In this document: positions 52,652 to 61,626 of the stretch, piece after piece | Position numbering within the stretch: the first letter of the stretch is position 1 | How the letters are laid out: the number at the start of each line of letters is the position of its first letter | NCBI GenBank assembly: GCA_963665075.1 | Contig: OY762063.1 | Span: 1,984,001 to 2,048,000, forward strand | DNA: 64,000 nt | Direction of reading: 5' to 3' | Source: JAPULR01 sp963665075 | Lineage (GTDB): Bacteria; Chloroflexota; Dehalococcoidia; Lucifugimonadales; GCA-2712585 | Made by a program: the position numbers and the translations under genes | Notes under the pieces: generated by a model | What the model was told of the DNA's origin: nothing | Databases searched by the model: none | What the model saw: only the letters and a program-made list of their open reading frames with translations

Positions 52652-53125
52652 CTACTCAAAAGCAAAATACACCGCCTGCGCCTCATCCAACACCTCCGAC
52701 AGCGTAGGAAACTGGCGCCGCTCCAGCCTCTCATACAACACCTCCTCCCCCGTCCGCCAGTTGAACACCCGATGATGAAAATCATCGTCATGCAAATGTC
52801 TGTTGTGATACCGAAGCAGGGAATGACGGCCATCAACCCACGCCACGTAGCGGTAGTAGAAGCCGCGCACCTGCGGCAGGCCTCCTCTACGTTCAAGTTC
52901 CAGTCCCTTTCTTACCCGCACAATCACGTCATTGAAACAATGAATCCGACCATCCAGCCAAACCTGATTTCCCCGGACTTCAAAGTCCGGCTGAGGCTTG
53001 GACCAGTCAATGAAAGGGTGATTGCCTAGTCGCTGATAATGGACGGTTTTATAGCGGTCGTAGGTTTGCCACTGATGGGGATCTCCTTTTCCATGACGCG
53101 GAGATCGCGCAAATCGAATTTCCAT
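52652..53125 (-). CDS. possible toxin of the DUF6516/TumE kind
   Basis: The 157-residue protein has a central strand-rich block WLDGRIHCFNDVIVRVRKGL, then GFYYRYVAWVDGRHSLLRYH and HHHRVFNWRTGEEV-like His-rich residues (HLHDDDFHHRVFNW). The arrangement resembles DUF6516 proteins, some of which are TumE-type toxins. Its start overlaps the end of the upstream gene by 100 bases, and a later start is possible. The family call is from memory of the pattern and is weak. Confidence 0.5.
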   Translation of the reverse strand: MEIRFARSPRHGKGDPHQWQTYDRYKTVHYQRLGNHPFIDWSKPQPDFEVRGNQVWLDGRIHCFNDVIVRVRKGLELERRGGLPQVRGFYYRYVAWVDGRHSLLRYHNRHLHDDDFHHRVFNWRTGEEVLYERLERRQFPTLSEVLDEAQAVYFAFE

Positions 53126-53772
53126 TCAATTATCTCAATCGTTTCTTCAATCTCGCCCTTCTCCAATAGAGCCAGCATCTGGGCAGACGACATCTTGTAT
53201 CGTTCCTCGTAATCTCTGATGTTGAGCCTGAACTGCGCGACTTGCTCAACAACCTCTGCGTCGGTCATCCTTGGAGGGATTATATTCCCCTCGCTGTCAC
53301 GGGGGGCCTCTTCCATGCGGCGAAGTTCCTTGCAATCAGACATCCACTCGATAATCTCATTAGTCTCCTTCACCTTTTCATCGCTGAGAAGATCCGCCAT
53401 CTCCGCCGAATCCATTTCGTAGATGGCCTCATACGTGGCGATGCTACGCCGTAGCTGCGCGCAATAATCGTCATCGTCGGCTGACCTTTTCCAGCCCGGA
53501 TCCAGCCCCTTCTCGATTGCCGGAGTGGGGGTCTCAACGTGTACGTCAGGATATTCCGCCTGCAGGCTTTGCAGAGCGTCGAATATCGTCATCCACTTCA
53601 GTACGTCCTTCGTCTTCCGCTCCTTCCCCTCCTCCAGCCGCCGCCGCATCTTCTCGGGACTGAGCTCGTAGCGAAACTCATACTCCCTCGCGTCGTGCTT
53701 CAGCTTGGCTAGGCGGGCCTCCACTTCCGCTACTGAAAGCGCGCCTTCGCTTCGTTCTTCCGGTACGGACAT
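53026..53772 (-). CDS. triple-repeat helical protein, possible antitoxin partner
   Basis: The 248-residue acidic protein holds three related segments of about 45 residues: EYEFRYELSPEKMRRRLEEG near residue 31, TYEAIYEMDSAEMADLLSDE near 112, and DYEERYKMSSAQMLALLEKG near 187. Each continues with an ET/KT..I(I/L)EW(M/K) block. Upstream of the toxin-like gene and overlapping it, it has the layout of an antitoxin, but one built from three units of a motif that is normally single. Function is inferred only. Confidence 0.55.
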   Translation of the reverse strand: MSVPEERSEGALSVAEVEARLAKLKHDAREYEFRYELSPEKMRRRLEEGKERKTKDVLKWMTIFDALQSLQAEYPDVHVETPTPAIEKGLDPGWKRSADDDDYCAQLRRSIATYEAIYEMDSAEMADLLSDEKVKETNEIIEWMSDCKELRRMEEAPRDSEGNIIPPRMTDAEVVEQVAQFRLNIRDYEERYKMSSAQMLALLEKGEIEETIEIIEWKFDLRDLRVMEKEIPISGKPTTAIKPSIISD

Positions 53773-53949
53773 GACGTCCTCCCCGTCTTCAAAGGGTGAT
53801 TGTGCATTCTACCACACCCCGCCCATTCAATCTCATCCAACCCGAATCGTTGAATTCCCCCGCCGTTGGGTTTAGAATTTGCGAAACCCCTGGTTCCGGC
53901 GGGCGAACCATGCGCCTACCGCCCATAATCACCCATTGGAGAAGATAAC

Positions 53950-55077
53950 TTGGAAAACAAATTCGTCATTTCCTCAGATTCCCACATCGTCGAACCCCCA
54001 GACCTCTTCGTCGACCGAATGGACGCCGCCAAGTACGGCGACCGCATCCCCCACCTCGTCCACGAAGACGAAAACGACTACTGGTACTCCGACCACAAGC
54101 GCATGGGCGTCCTCGGCAGCTTCGGCGCCTCCGCCGGCATGCGCTTCGAACGCCCCGGCGACATCAAGCGCGAAGGAAGAATGTCCGACATCCTCCTCGG
54201 CGCCTACGACCCCCACGCCCACGTCCGCGACATGGCGTTGGACGGCGTCCACGCCAACATCCTCTACCCCTCCATAGGCCTCGAAATGTTCGGCGTCTCC
54301 GACACCGCCATCCTCCGCGACATCTTCGCCGCCTACAATCAGTGGCTCTCCGAATTCTGCTCCCACTACCCCGACAAGCTGAAAGGCATCGCAATGGTGC
54401 TTCTGGACGACGAAATTGAGGAGGGAATCGCCGACCTCCGAAAGGCCGCGGACGACGGTTTCGCTGGCGCCATGATCAGCGTCTACCCCAAGCCCGAACA
54501 CGCCTACGACCATCCCATGTACGACCCCTTCTGGGCCGAAGCCCAGGACCTCAACGTGCCCATCAGCCTCCACACCAGCACCGAGCGCCCCTCCGTCGCC
54601 AAGAACGCCACCGTCAGCGGCGTCGCCCAATCCGGCGCCAACCGGGTCAACGCCGAATACTGGGTCAGAATGTCCCTCGCCCAGATGGTCCTCTCCGGCA
54701 TCTTCGAGCGTTTCCCCAAGCTGAACGTCGTCGAGGTCGAGCACGACTTGGCCTGGATTCCCTTCTTCTACAACCGCCTCGACGTCACCTACGTCGAGCG
54801 CGTCACCCAGGCGCCCTACCGCTACAAGGGAGACGCGCTCCCCAGCGACTTCATGCGCGCCAACGTCTACCACAGCTTCCAGGAGGACGGCCTTGGCGTC
54901 CGCGACCGGGACATCATCGGCGTGAATAACCTGCTATGGGGATCCGACTACCCCCATGCCGAATCCACCTTCCCCGAGTCCCAGAGAATCCTGGACGAAA
55001 TCCTGGAAGGCGTCCCCGACGACGAAAAGGCGCTCATAGTCGGCGGCAACGCCGCCCGCCTCTACAACCTCGCCTAA
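53950..55077 (+). CDS. amidohydrolase family 2 (metal-dependent hydrolase/decarboxylase)
   Basis: The 375-residue TIM-barrel protein starts at TTG 53950, 8 bases after GGAGA. It opens FVISSDSHIVEPPDLFVDRM; DSHIVEP replaces the usual DxHxH metal pair. It contains VPISLHTST with a metal His near residue 213, VVEVEHDLAWIPF near 258, and the late LLWGSDYPHAESTFP with the catalytic Asp near 326. These are typical of the ACMSD-like amidohydrolases common in marine Chloroflexota. The substrate is probably an aromatic or carboxylic acid, but this is inference. Confidence 0.88.
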   Translation: MENKFVISSDSHIVEPPDLFVDRMDAAKYGDRIPHLVHEDENDYWYSDHKRMGVLGSFGASAGMRFERPGDIKREGRMSDILLGAYDPHAHVRDMALDGVHANILYPSIGLEMFGVSDTAILRDIFAAYNQWLSEFCSHYPDKLKGIAMVLLDDEIEEGIADLRKAADDGFAGAMISVYPKPEHAYDHPMYDPFWAEAQDLNVPISLHTSTERPSVAKNATVSGVAQSGANRVNAEYWVRMSLAQMVLSGIFERFPKLNVVEVEHDLAWIPFFYNRLDVTYVERVTQAPYRYKGDALPSDFMRANVYHSFQEDGLGVRDRDIIGVNNLLWGSDYPHAESTFPESQRILDEILEGVPDDEKALIVGGNAARLYNLA

Positions 55078-55663
55078 CCCCCCCTCCGTCATTCTCGCGC
55101 AGGCGGGAATCCATCTTAATCCCTTCCCCCTCGACCCCCTCTCGTCATTCCCGTGAAAACGGGAATCCAGTCCCCCCTCCTGATCACCCTGAGCCCAACC
55201 TCCATCCGCTCACCCTGAGCCTGTCGAAGGGTCGAGCGGAGAGGAATGCGAACCGCCCTTCCCGCCACCCCATCCGCCATTCCCGCGCAGGCGGGAATCC
55301 ATCCCCTCGTCCGCTTACCCTGAGCCCAACCCCCCTCCGCTCACCCTGAGCCTGTCGAAGGGTCGAGCGGAGAGGAATGCGAACCGCCCTTCCCGCCACC
55401 CCCACCGTCATTCCCGCGCAGGCGGGAATCCATCGGAGTTCGCTGTCCTTGGGCATTCCGCGTTTGAGCCATTCCCGCGAAAGCCGGAATCCATCCCCTC
55501 GTCCGCTTACCCTGAGCCCAACCCCCCCGCTCACCCTGAGCCTGTCCTGAGCTTGTCGAAGGGCCTGTCGAAGGGTCGAGCGGGGGGCGCTTCAACGCCT
55601 TCAAAGTCAAGTAATGAACTGATATACTATTCCCTCCAATCCTTCATCGGATTAGCCGCTGAA
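55078..55663. repeat. repeat-rich intergenic region with 131-base tandem units
   Basis: No gene is seen. A unit joining CCGCTCACCCTGAGCCTGTCGAAGGGTCGAGCGG, GAGAGGAATGCGAACCGCCC and a CATTCCCGCGCAGGCGGGAATCCATC hairpin occurs twice with a 131-base period (marker at 55241 and 55372). More single hairpin copies flank it. The last 60 bases before 55664 are AT-richer and may hold the promoter of the HEPN gene. Confidence 0.7.
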
Positions 55664-56065
55664 ATGCGAGACAATATGCTGGAAACCAAACAGGTAGACA
55701 TAATTTTCGCTGACGCCAGAAGCGTGTATGACGACGCGTTGGAGATGCTGGAACTGGGGAAGCTACGGAATGCCGCGGAGAAGGCCTGGTGCGCCACGAA
55801 GCGGGCCACGTACGCGATGATTCTGGCCCGCACAGGGGAAGAGCCGCGAACCTCCGGCCAGACAATGCGGATGCTCCGTCGGCTGCGCGGGCAGGACCCG
55901 TCGCTGGAATCGTTGCGCGCCCGGTATGCGATCCGACAGTCGTTCCTACACGGCGCCTGTTTCTACGACGGAATACTGGAACCTGCGGAGGACATCATTC
56001 GCGACGTGCGAGATACCATCGAGTACATCCAGGACGCGGAAGCGATGGCGGAGAAGGATGCCTAG
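55664..56065 (+). CDS. HEPN-like helical protein
   Basis: The 133-residue all-helical protein has the HEPN pattern: helix DARSVYDDALEMLELGKLRN, then AAEKAWCATKRATYAMILAR, a P-R-T turn, and the motif RQSFLH at residues 91-96, which fits the RxxxxH ribonuclease signature. It also resembles the PaREP1 group. Its stop is 3 bases before the start of the nuclease-methyltransferase gene, so the two form an operon. A role as toxin or effector linked to the modification enzyme is inference. Confidence 0.6.
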   Translation: MRDNMLETKQVDIIFADARSVYDDALEMLELGKLRNAAEKAWCATKRATYAMILARTGEEPRTSGQTMRMLRRLRGQDPSLESLRARYAIRQSFLHGACFYDGILEPAEDIIRDVRDTIEYIQDAEAMAEKDA

Positions 56066-56068
56066 CCT

Positions 56069-59000
56069 TTGACCTGGCCGGAATACCTCAGAGAAATCCA
56101 AGCAGCGCGTGCCAGCGGGCAAGCCACGGAGCATACCTATCGCCCGGCCTTGGAATCCCTGCTGAACGCCCTGGGCGGGGAAGGGGTGAAGTCCATCAAC
56201 GAACCTTCCCGTGGTCGGTATGGCGCCCCGGACTTCATAATCCAGCGCGGCGTTGCGCCAATCGGCCACGTGGAGTGCAAGAACGTGGGGGCGAACCTGG
56301 ACGAGGCGGAGAAGAGCGATCAGCTGCGTCGGTACATGGACGCATTGCCCAATCTGATTCTCACCGACTATCTGGAATTCCGTTGGTACGTCAGAGGGCG
56401 GTTGCGCGACGAGGCCCGGCTGGGCCGCTTCGACGGTTCCGGTCGGCTTAAGCGAGACGGCGGTGGGCGAAAGCGGGTTCAGCGTCTTATCAACAACTTC
56501 TTCAACGCGGAAGAAGCGACCGTGTCGGACCCGGCCGACCTGGCCCGCCGCATGGCCGGCAAGGCCCGGCTCCTCCGCGACGTCATTGAGAAAATCCTTG
56601 ATAAATCCTCCAAAGACCACTCGCCTCTGAGAGACCTGCTGAAAAACTACAAAGAGGTTCTCATAAGAGATCTGGGCGAGTCGCAATTCGCCGACCTGCA
56701 AGCCCAAACTGCCGTCTACGGCCTCTTTGCCGCCCGCTGCATTCATGATGGCCCGTCAATTTCATTCACTCTCCAGTCTGCCGCTTTCGCCCAAACAACA
56801 CCCTTCCTGCGAGACGTGTTCAACTACGTGGCCGGCCCCAGCGCCGAACCCAGAATCACGTGGATTCTGGACGACTTGACCGACATGCTGGCCCGCGCCA
56901 ACATGGAAGCCATCCTGAAGAACTTCGGCAGCCGCACCCGGCGGGAAGACCCCGTGGTTCACTTCTACGAGGACTTCCTCCACGCATACGATCCCAGCGT
57001 CAGGGAAACCCGCGGCGTCTACTACACCCCGGAACCCGTCGTGTCCTACATCGTCCGCAGCGTGGACAAGCTGCTTGGCAAGGAGTTTTGCCTGAAAGAC
57101 GGGCTCGCCGACACCTCCACGGTAGAAGTGGCGGACGCTGACGGCAAACTCCGCCGCGTCCCCCGTGTGCTCATTCTCGATCCGGCGGCGGGCACAGGCT
57201 CGTTTCTCAAAGAGGTGGTATCCCAAATCAGGGAAAGTCTGAAAAAGCGGGGAAGGGCCGGCGTGTGGAAATCCTACGTGCAAGACCATCTGCTGCCCAG
57301 GCTGTTCGGATTCGAGCTGCTGATGGCTCCCTACGCCGTCTGTCACCTGAAGCTGGCGTTGGAGATTGGCGGAGATTCGGGGCGGTTCTCCCTTCCCGAA
57401 AACGAGCGGCTGGGGGTGTATCTGACCAACTCGTTGGAAGAAGCCCACGAGAGCGCCCGCGGGCCGATATTCGCCACCGAGATAGCCCGCGAATCTACGG
57501 AAGCCGACGCGGTCAAGCGCGAACACCCGGTTATGGTGGTCATCGGCAACCCGCCCTATTCAGGCCACTCCGCCAACAAGGGCAACTGGATTAGGAATCT
57601 TCTCCGAGGGAATATCGAAGGCTCTCCTGAAAGCTACTTCTCGGTGGACGGTCAACCCCTTGGCGAGCGCAACCCCAAGTGGCTCAACGACGACTACGTG
57701 AAGTTCATTCGCTTTGCCCAGTGGCGCATTGAGAAGACTGGGGAGGGCGTGTTGGGCTTCGTCACCAACCACAGCTACCTAGACAATCCCACCTTCAGGG
57801 GGATGCGTAAATCCCTGATGAATACCTTCGATGAAATATGGCTGCTGGACCTTCATGGCGGTGCAATGAAGAAGGAACGCGCCCCCGACGGCGGGCCGGA
57901 CGAGAATGTATTCAACATACGTCAGGGCGTCGCCATTGGTCTGTTTGTGAAGCGCAAGGACGGCAAAGACGGGCCGGCCCGGGTTTTCCATGCCGACCTC
58001 TGGGGAGAGCGGGAAACGGAAAGCGGCGGCGGCAAGTACGGCTGGCTGGCCTCCAATGACGTTGAGAGTACGGACTGGACACAGCTAAATCCAAAGTCTC
58101 CCCAATTCCCGTTCATCCCGCGGGGCCCGAACGAGGAGGAGTACGAGCGGGGCTGGAAATTAACGGACATCCTGCCCGTCAACTCCGTTGGAATAGTTAC
58201 GGCGCGGGACAAACTGACCATCCAGTGGTCGGAAGACGATATGCGTCGGGTAGCCGCAGACTTCGCCAGATTGCCAGTGGAAACGGCGCGTGAGAAGTAC
58301 AGCCTAAGGCCGGACTCCCAGGATTGGAAAGTATCCACGGCCCAGCAAGACCTTAAAGCCCATCCAGACGCGAATGAGCATGTTACCCCCATACTCTATC
58401 GCCCCTTCGATACGCGCTATACCTACTATACCGGTTCAGCAAGCGGATTCATTTGCAGGCCGCGCCCTAAAGTCATGCGCCATATGTTGTCAAGGTCAAA
58501 CATGGGACTAATTGCGACCAGGCAGGTTTCTGTTGATAGCGGATACTCCCATGTGCTGGCTTCACGTTTCCCTGTGGATGCCAGGTGTGTTTACAGTAGT
58601 CGTGGAATAATGTATCTGTTTCCTCTTTACACTTATCCAACGGAGGAACAGGCCCGGTTGGGGGTCGAACGCTCACCCAACCTGGATTCCGACTTCATCA
58701 AGGCTTTGGAGGGTGCAACGGGCCTCGGCTTCACCCCGGACGGGCCGGGCGACCTGGGTTCCACCTTCGGCCCGGAGGATGTCTTCCACTACATCTACGC
58801 CGTGCTTCACAGCCCCGGATACCGCCGCCGCTACGCCGACTTCCTCAAGTCGGACTTTCCACGCATCCCGCTGCCTGAGAATAAACCCCTTTTCGCAAAG
58901 TTGGCCTACCTTGGCGCACAACTTACGGCCCTACATCTAATGGAGGCCGACGCAACGGACAAGCCCGCCTTTCCCATCGGCGGAGACAACCAGGTCAAGC

Positions 59001-59236
59001 GCGTCCGCTATTCGCCGGGGAGGGTGTGGATAAACGAACGCCAATACTTCGACGGGGTGTCGCAGGAAACGTGGGAGTTCTCCATCGGCGGCTACCGTCC
59101 CGCCGAAAAGTGGCTCAAGGACCGGCGGGGGCGGACGCTGTCCTTCGACGACGTGGAATGGTACGGGCGGATATGCGCCGTCCTCTCCGAAACCCCGCGC
59201 CTCATGGGGCGCATAGACGCCGCGATGCCTTCCTGA
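56069..59236 (+). CDS. fused PD-(D/E)xK nuclease and adenine DNA methyltransferase, type ISP/IIG-like
   Basis: The 1055-residue protein starts at TTG 56069. The N-terminus holds a PD-(D/E)xK nuclease site: Asp55 in GAPDFII, and Glu69-Cys-Lys71 in HVECKN. No helicase motifs follow. The adenine methyltransferase core has motif I ILDPAAGTGSFL near residue 370 and motif IV VIGNPPYSGH near 491. The last 400 residues are the type ISP C-terminal region with a probable target-recognition part (HVTPILYRPFDTRYTYYTG). A single-chain enzyme without a helicase would cut like a type IIG/IIL enzyme. The HEPN-like gene directly upstream suggests a two-gene defence unit. Confidence 0.85.
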   Translation: MTWPEYLREIQAARASGQATEHTYRPALESLLNALGGEGVKSINEPSRGRYGAPDFIIQRGVAPIGHVECKNVGANLDEAEKSDQLRRYMDALPNLILTDYLEFRWYVRGRLRDEARLGRFDGSGRLKRDGGGRKRVQRLINNFFNAEEATVSDPADLARRMAGKARLLRDVIEKILDKSSKDHSPLRDLLKNYKEVLIRDLGESQFADLQAQTAVYGLFAARCIHDGPSISFTLQSAAFAQTTPFLRDVFNYVAGPSAEPRITWILDDLTDMLARANMEAILKNFGSRTRREDPVVHFYEDFLHAYDPSVRETRGVYYTPEPVVSYIVRSVDKLLGKEFCLKDGLADTSTVEVADADGKLRRVPRVLILDPAAGTGSFLKEVVSQIRESLKKRGRAGVWKSYVQDHLLPRLFGFELLMAPYAVCHLKLALEIGGDSGRFSLPENERLGVYLTNSLEEAHESARGPIFATEIARESTEADAVKREHPVMVVIGNPPYSGHSANKGNWIRNLLRGNIEGSPESYFSVDGQPLGERNPKWLNDDYVKFIRFAQWRIEKTGEGVLGFVTNHSYLDNPTFRGMRKSLMNTFDEIWLLDLHGGAMKKERAPDGGPDENVFNIRQGVAIGLFVKRKDGKDGPARVFHADLWGERETESGGGKYGWLASNDVESTDWTQLNPKSPQFPFIPRGPNEEEYERGWKLTDILPVNSVGIVTARDKLTIQWSEDDMRRVAADFARLPVETAREKYSLRPDSQDWKVSTAQQDLKAHPDANEHVTPILYRPFDTRYTYYTGSASGFICRPRPKVMRHMLSRSNMGLIATRQVSVDSGYSHVLASRFPVDARCVYSSRGIMYLFPLYTYPTEEQARLGVERSPNLDSDFIKALEGATGLGFTPDGPGDLGSTFGPEDVFHYIYAVLHSPGYRRRYADFLKSDFPRIPLPENKPLFAKLAYLGAQLTALHLMEADATDKPAFPIGGDNQVKRVRYSPGRVWINERQYFDGVSQETWEFSIGGYRPAEKWLKDRRGRTLSFDDVEWYGRICAVLSETPRLMGRIDAAMPS

Positions 59237-59592
59237 GCCCATCCCCCCGCTCACCCTGAGCTTGTCGAAGGGTCGAGCGGGGCGCCCCCCTCTTCCCCTC
59301 TCCCATCGTGGAGACGTTTGCATAACTCTTGCTCCCGCGAAAGCGGGAGACCATCTTGTCCCTTCTCCCTTGAGGGAGAAGGTTAGGATGAGGGTGATTC
59401 GGGTAGGGTGGATGGCACATTCGACAGTTAAGCAAAGCTCTCCTTGACGGAGGAAAGTTAGAGCCCGCCCTGAGCCTGTCGAAGGGTATACCCTCTTACC
59501 TCTTCCCCCTTGACGGGGGAAGATTGAGATGGGGGTGATTCGGGTAAAGCAATGGGGGTGATCCCCCCAACATCCCCCAAATCCCTCCAAAA
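59237..59592. repeat. repeat-rich intergenic region
   Basis: No gene is seen. It holds a CTCACCCTGAGCTTGTCGAAGGGTCGAGCGG repeat at about 59250, MITE-like copy c at 59308-59450, and a CTTCCCCCTTGACGGGGGAAGATTGAGATGGGGGTG hairpin repeat at about 59502-59540. Confidence 0.7.
59308..59450. mobile_element. MITE-like element, copy c
   Basis: GTGGAGACGTTTGCATAACT at the left and CAGTTAAGCAAAGCTCTCC plus TTGACGG at the right form imperfect inverted ends, 143 bases overall. The interior has a CTCCCGCGAAAGCGGGAG hairpin and the shared GGGTGATTCGGGTAGGGTGGATG stretch (in parts). Confidence 0.55.
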
Positions 59593-60390
59593 TTACCCAA
59601 CCCCCTCCCCAGCATCGACCACCCTAATCTCCACCCTCCCCAGACTCCCAAAATCCGCCACCGCCGCATCCCCCGGCCTCACCGGCGTTATCCCCGTGCA
59701 CGTCCCCGTCGTAACCACCTCCCCCGCCTCGATCGCATCCCCCAGCCCCGACAGATGATTCGCCGTCCACAGCAGCACCGAAAGCGGCCCCTCCAGCACG
59801 TTCGCCCCCGTCCCCTCCGCAACCCTCTCCCCGTTCCTGTACAACGTCACCCCGTGCCCCCTCAAGTCCATGTCCCGCCACTCCGACGACCCACTCCCCG
59901 AAACGAAAGCCGTATGCGCCGTCGCGTCCGTCACCAACCTCAGCGCCCCCAGCCCGTCGAACCCGCCCTCGTAGCGACACCCCACAACCTCGATCGCCGG
60001 CATAACCGACTCCACCGCCCCCAACACCTCCTCCATCGTGTACGCCTCACCCCGCGCTGGAAGCGAACTGGCGAACCGAAACGCAAACTCCGCCTCGATG
60101 CACGGCGACTGATTCGGAAAAACCGCCACCGTCGCCGGGCTTGTCATGCAGTTTGGACGAAACATCGGCGCCGTCGCCGGCTCCTTCGCCCCAAGCAACC
60201 GCCGCGGTTCGACGCTCGTCGCCCCCACCTTCCACCCCGCTCTCGACAATCCCGCCATTCCCGACGCCGCCCTCTGCACCGCGTACGCCGCCTCCACCGA
60301 ATCCAGAAAATCCCCCTCCGAGCGCGGCGCCAGACTCCCATCCTGAGCGGCCCGATAAAGCAGCCCCGCCAGCCGTTCCTGCGCGTCCAT
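59593..60390 (-). CDS. 2-keto-4-pentenoate hydratase-like enzyme
   Basis: The 265-residue protein belongs to the MhpD/fumarylacetoacetase-like group. It has GWKVGATS near residue 52, the metal-binding IEAEFAFRF near 97 (Glu-x-Glu), AIEVVGCRYE near 130, and TTGTCTGITPVRPGD near 228. Such enzymes hydrate 2-hydroxy-dienoates in meta-cleavage pathways or decarboxylate related acids. It ends the unit started by the aminotransferase 3 bases upstream on the same strand. Confidence 0.85.
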   Translation of the reverse strand: MDAQERLAGLLYRAAQDGSLAPRSEGDFLDSVEAAYAVQRAASGMAGLSRAGWKVGATSVEPRRLLGAKEPATAPMFRPNCMTSPATVAVFPNQSPCIEAEFAFRFASSLPARGEAYTMEEVLGAVESVMPAIEVVGCRYEGGFDGLGALRLVTDATAHTAFVSGSGSSEWRDMDLRGHGVTLYRNGERVAEGTGANVLEGPLSVLLWTANHLSGLGDAIEAGEVVTTGTCTGITPVRPGDAAVADFGSLGRVEIRVVDAGEGVG

Positions 60391-60393
60391 AGC

Positions 60394-61626
60394 CTAGCCC
60401 CCCTTCGGGAATCCCAACTCTTCCTGAAACACCCGCGCCAGCAACTCAATCCCCTCCCAGATCTCCCCCTCCGTCGGCAGCGCGTAGCAGAACCGGATGC
60501 AGTTGTTCCCGTTCCGCTCATCGTCTTCAGGATAGACCGCCCAGTCGGAGCCGGGGTTATACCCGATGCCCTTTTCCCGCGCCGCCGCCAACGCCTTCCG
60601 CGTGTCCACCTCCTCCGGGAATGTCACCCACAAGTAGATGCCTCCCCTCGGATGATTCGGCTTCACCGACGGCCCGAAGTGCTCGCTGATCGCCGCCGTC
60701 ATCGTGTCCCGCTTCCTCCGCAGCGCCGCCCGCAGCGTCTCCACGTGCTCCTCGTAGTGGTTGTTGAAGAACTCCGCCGTCACCATCTGCCCGAAGTTGG
60801 ATGTCCCGATGTCCCCCTTCAACGGCAACAGCTGCCCCAGAATCTGCCAGGAAGCCACCACGTACCCCAGCCGCATCCCCGGCGCCAGGTTCTTCGAGAA
60901 CGACCCCATGTGTATCACCCGATCCGAATCGTCCATCGACCGGATAGCGTCCACCGACTCCCCCTCGTAGACCAGATCCGCGTAGCAATCGTCCTCCAGA
61001 ATCGGCACGCCGTACTCCTCGCTCAGCCGCAGCAACTCCCGCCGCCGCTCCACCGGCATAATCGCCCCCGTCGGATTCTGCACCGTCGGAATCGTGTAGA
61101 TGTACTTGGGCCGCACCCCCTCATCCTTCAGCTCCGCCAGCGTGTCCGCCAGCGCGTCCACCCGCATCCCCTCTTCGTCCACCGGCACGCCCACGACGTT
61201 GACCCCTCGCATCCGAAGGTCCCCCAGCATCCCCACGTAGGACCATTGCTCCGACACCACCGTATCCCCCGCTTCCAGCAGCGCCGTGTTGATGAGCATC
61301 GCCGCCGTCTGCGACCCCGACGTAATCAGAATCTCGTCCGCCGTCACGTCCACGCCCCGATAGCTGGAAAGCTTGTGCACCAGAAACTCCCGCAGCGGCA
61401 GGTAGCCCAGCAGTCCCCCGTTGTGCAGGTTGATTGACAGCCCCGGCCCGTCCTTCCGCATCGCCGCCGCCGTCGCCTCAATCAACCCCTCCACCGGAAT
61501 CGTCTCCGAGTTCGTGTGCCCCAGAATGAAATTGTACTTGGGCTGCGGAATGTCCCCCGAACCAATCGCCGCCGGCAGCCCCTTCGCGAAAATCCCACTA
61601 TAGTCAAACGTAGTCCCAGATGCCAT
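60394..61626 (-). CDS. PLP-dependent aminotransferase, class I/II (2-aminoadipate/MocR-like branch)
   Basis: The 410-residue enzyme starts at ATG 61626. It shows the fold type I set: GYLPLREFLVHKL near residue 77, ITSGSQTAAMLIN near 98, TIPTVQNPTGAIMP near 180, EDDCYADLVYEG near 210, the PLP lysine in GSFSKNLAPGMRLGY, and RGGIYLWVTFP with a C-terminal Arg for the carboxylate. There is no DNA-binding domain, so it is the LysN/KAT-like enzyme type. With the hydratase-like gene next to it, it may convert an amino acid to a 2-oxo acid for further breakdown. Confidence 0.88.
   Translation of the reverse strand: MASGTTFDYSGIFAKGLPAAIGSGDIPQPKYNFILGHTNSETIPVEGLIEATAAAMRKDGPGLSINLHNGGLLGYLPLREFLVHKLSSYRGVDVTADEILITSGSQTAAMLINTALLEAGDTVVSEQWSYVGMLGDLRMRGVNVVGVPVDEEGMRVDALADTLAELKDEGVRPKYIYTIPTVQNPTGAIMPVERRRELLRLSEEYGVPILEDDCYADLVYEGESVDAIRSMDDSDRVIHMGSFSKNLAPGMRLGYVVASWQILGQLLPLKGDIGTSNFGQMVTAEFFNNHYEEHVETLRAALRRKRDTMTAAISEHFGPSVKPNHPRGGIYLWVTFPEEVDTRKALAAAREKGIGYNPGSDWAVYPEDDERNGNNCIRFCYALPTEGEIWEGIELLARVFQEELGFPKGG

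Noticed and set aside
55553..55663. N-terminal extension of the HEPN-like protein
   Set aside because: The extra residues are translated from an extragenic repeat; ATG 55664 begins the helical domain.
59755..61437. A 560-codon plus-strand frame opposite the hydratase and aminotransferase genes
   Set aside because: It is an Arg/Pro/His-rich shadow of two well-supported minus-strand genes in high-GC DNA.
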